DNA of 64,000 nucleotides from Leptolinea sp964420995 (GTDB lineage: Bacteria; Chloroflexota; Anaerolineae; Anaerolineales; Anaerolineaceae). Below the pieces are notes generated by a model. It did no database searches, had not been told where the DNA came from, and worked only from the letters and a program-made list of their open reading frames with translations. Shown here in pieces: positions 63,306-64,000 of this stretch. Position numbers and translations under genes: made by a program. The stretch's first letter is position 1, and each line of letters starts with the position of its first letter. The stretch covers positions 124,001-188,000 of the forward strand of contig CAYQUX010000003.1 of the NCBI GenBank assembly GCA_964420995.1, written 5' to 3'.

Positions 63306-63754
63306 TTGAACATCCTTCTTTCTATCATTTCCACCTTTTCAATCCGGCGGTGATACCTGTCCTGTGAAGAGAACTTCGCAGTAAGAAATGTTGTCACCAG
63401 TTCTCTGGCTGTCTCCAAACCTATAACCCGGGCTCCCAGGCAAAGCACATTTAAATTATCATGCTCCACCCCCTGATGAGCTGAATAAACATCATGGCAG
63501 ACACACGCCCTCACCCCCCTGAATTTATTGGCTGTGAAGGTGATTCCCACCCCCGAACCGCAAACCAAAATAGCCCGCTCGGCTTGCCCGGACTGTATAG
63601 CCCGGGCAACCGGTTCGGTTATATCAGGATAATCGAGAGTTTCTATTGAATCTGCTCCCAGTTCGATGACGGAATGCCCCAGATCCTGAATGACCTGAAT
63701 GAGAAACGCATTGTAGGGAAAACCGGCATGATCACAGGAAACAGCTACATTCAT
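63302..63754 (-). CDS. rpiB: Ribose-5-phosphate isomerase B
   Basis: Interconverts ribose-5-phosphate and ribulose-5-phosphate. 150 residues, normal length. Visible: CDHAG (7-11), catalytic Cys65 in LVCGSGVGIT, NKFRGVRA, and the late HRRIEK. The start lies three bases after the tkt stop, so tkt, rpiB and tal-pgi form one pentose phosphate operon read leftwards. Confidence 0.95.
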   Translation of the reverse strand: MNVAVSCDHAGFPYNAFLIQVIQDLGHSVIELGADSIETLDYPDITEPVARAIQSGQAERAILVCGSGVGITFTANKFRGVRACVCHDVYSAHQGVEHDNLNVLCLGARVIGLETARELVTTFLTAKFSSQDRYHRRIEKVEMIERRMFK

Positions 63755-63757
63755 TTC

Positions 63758-64000
63758 TTATCCCAGCAGTTTTTTCGCTTCTTCCACAACATGATCAACA
63801 GAGAAGCCGAATTTTTCCATGACAACTTTTCCCGGAGCGGACGCGCCAAAATGGTCAAGTCCGATTACGGTACCTTTTTCGCCGGTCCATTTTTCCCAAC
63901 CGAATGTCGAGCCGGCTTCCACAGCCATCCGCCTGGTAACACTCGCAGGCAGAACAGAGTCACGGTATTCAGCGGTCTGTTCCTTGAACAGCTCCCAGGA
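63758..64000 (-). CDS. tkt: Transketolase, C-terminal part (partial, 5' end outside window)
   Basis: Translating the minus strand from the right edge gives 80 residues to a TAA at 63758-63760. The sequence matches the transketolase C-terminal domain, with RRMAVEAGSTFGWEKW, GLDHFGASAPGK and a final HVVEEAKKLLG. The gene enters the window from the right without a start codon. It moves two-carbon units with thiamine diphosphate and fits the operon with rpiB and tal-pgi. Confidence 0.93.
   Translation of the reverse strand, partial: SWELFKEQTAEYRDSVLPASVTRRMAVEAGSTFGWEKWTGEKGTVIGLDHFGASAPGKVVMEKFGFSVDHVVEEAKKLLG

Overview
The window looks like a contiguous piece of a Chloroflexota chromosome, most likely class Anaerolineae. 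Evidence: a fused transaldolase/phosphoglucose isomerase, many surface lipoproteins with Pro/Thr linkers and a lipobox, tandem DUF3048 lipoproteins, Ser/Thr kinase and PP2C genes, and several HlyD-like adaptors. There are no outer-membrane genes, which fits a monoderm cell. The taxonomic call is inference from gene content; no rRNA or tRNA is present. Nearly all sequence is coding, with many 4-bp ATGA overlaps, and I see no IS element, phage, CRISPR array or tRNA.

Layout. 1-968: 3' end of cobalamin-dependent methionine synthase. 1174-3023: small membrane protein and a GT39-like glycosyltransferase. 3051-8218: coaX-coaBC, two tandem DUF3048 lipoproteins and a metallophosphoesterase. 8288-14065: DUF4349 lipoprotein, second membrane glycosyltransferase, and a DnaQ/DinG-type exonuclease-helicase. 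14067-18737 (minus): GAF histidine kinase, double-receiver LuxR-type regulator and lysA in one operon.

18917-30824 is a nitrogen-assimilation block: adenylylatable glutamine synthetase, a second GSI-alpha-like glutamine synthetase preceded by Ser/Thr kinase and PP2C phosphatase, an APC amino-acid permease, an ArsB/NhaD-type transporter and, divergently, an enlarged GlnE. This GlnE carries two ACT-like domains between its two nucleotidyltransferase halves, which is GlnD-like sensor material in a GlnE protein. A recurrent ATTACCC / TACCCA-N2-TGGGTA motif lies upstream of glnA, the permease, and the transporter/glnE pair. It may mark a local nitrogen regulon. This block is the strongest candidate for a new regulatory system.

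30891-32795: formate-tetrahydrofolate ligase. 33123-47956: two MacAB-like export systems with five HlyD-type adaptors, three permease/ATPase components in the second, and small lipoproteins. 47970-51975 (minus): an O-acetylation operon (lipoprotein, an overlooked 41-residue membrane protein, MBOAT acyltransferase, double-SGNH protein). 52208-60479: ParA-like ATPase, anchored WD40 protein, small membrane protein, two M23 peptidases flanking a TolB-like propeller protein. 60528-64000 (minus): tal-pgi, rpiB and tkt, a pentose phosphate operon that leaves the window inside tkt.
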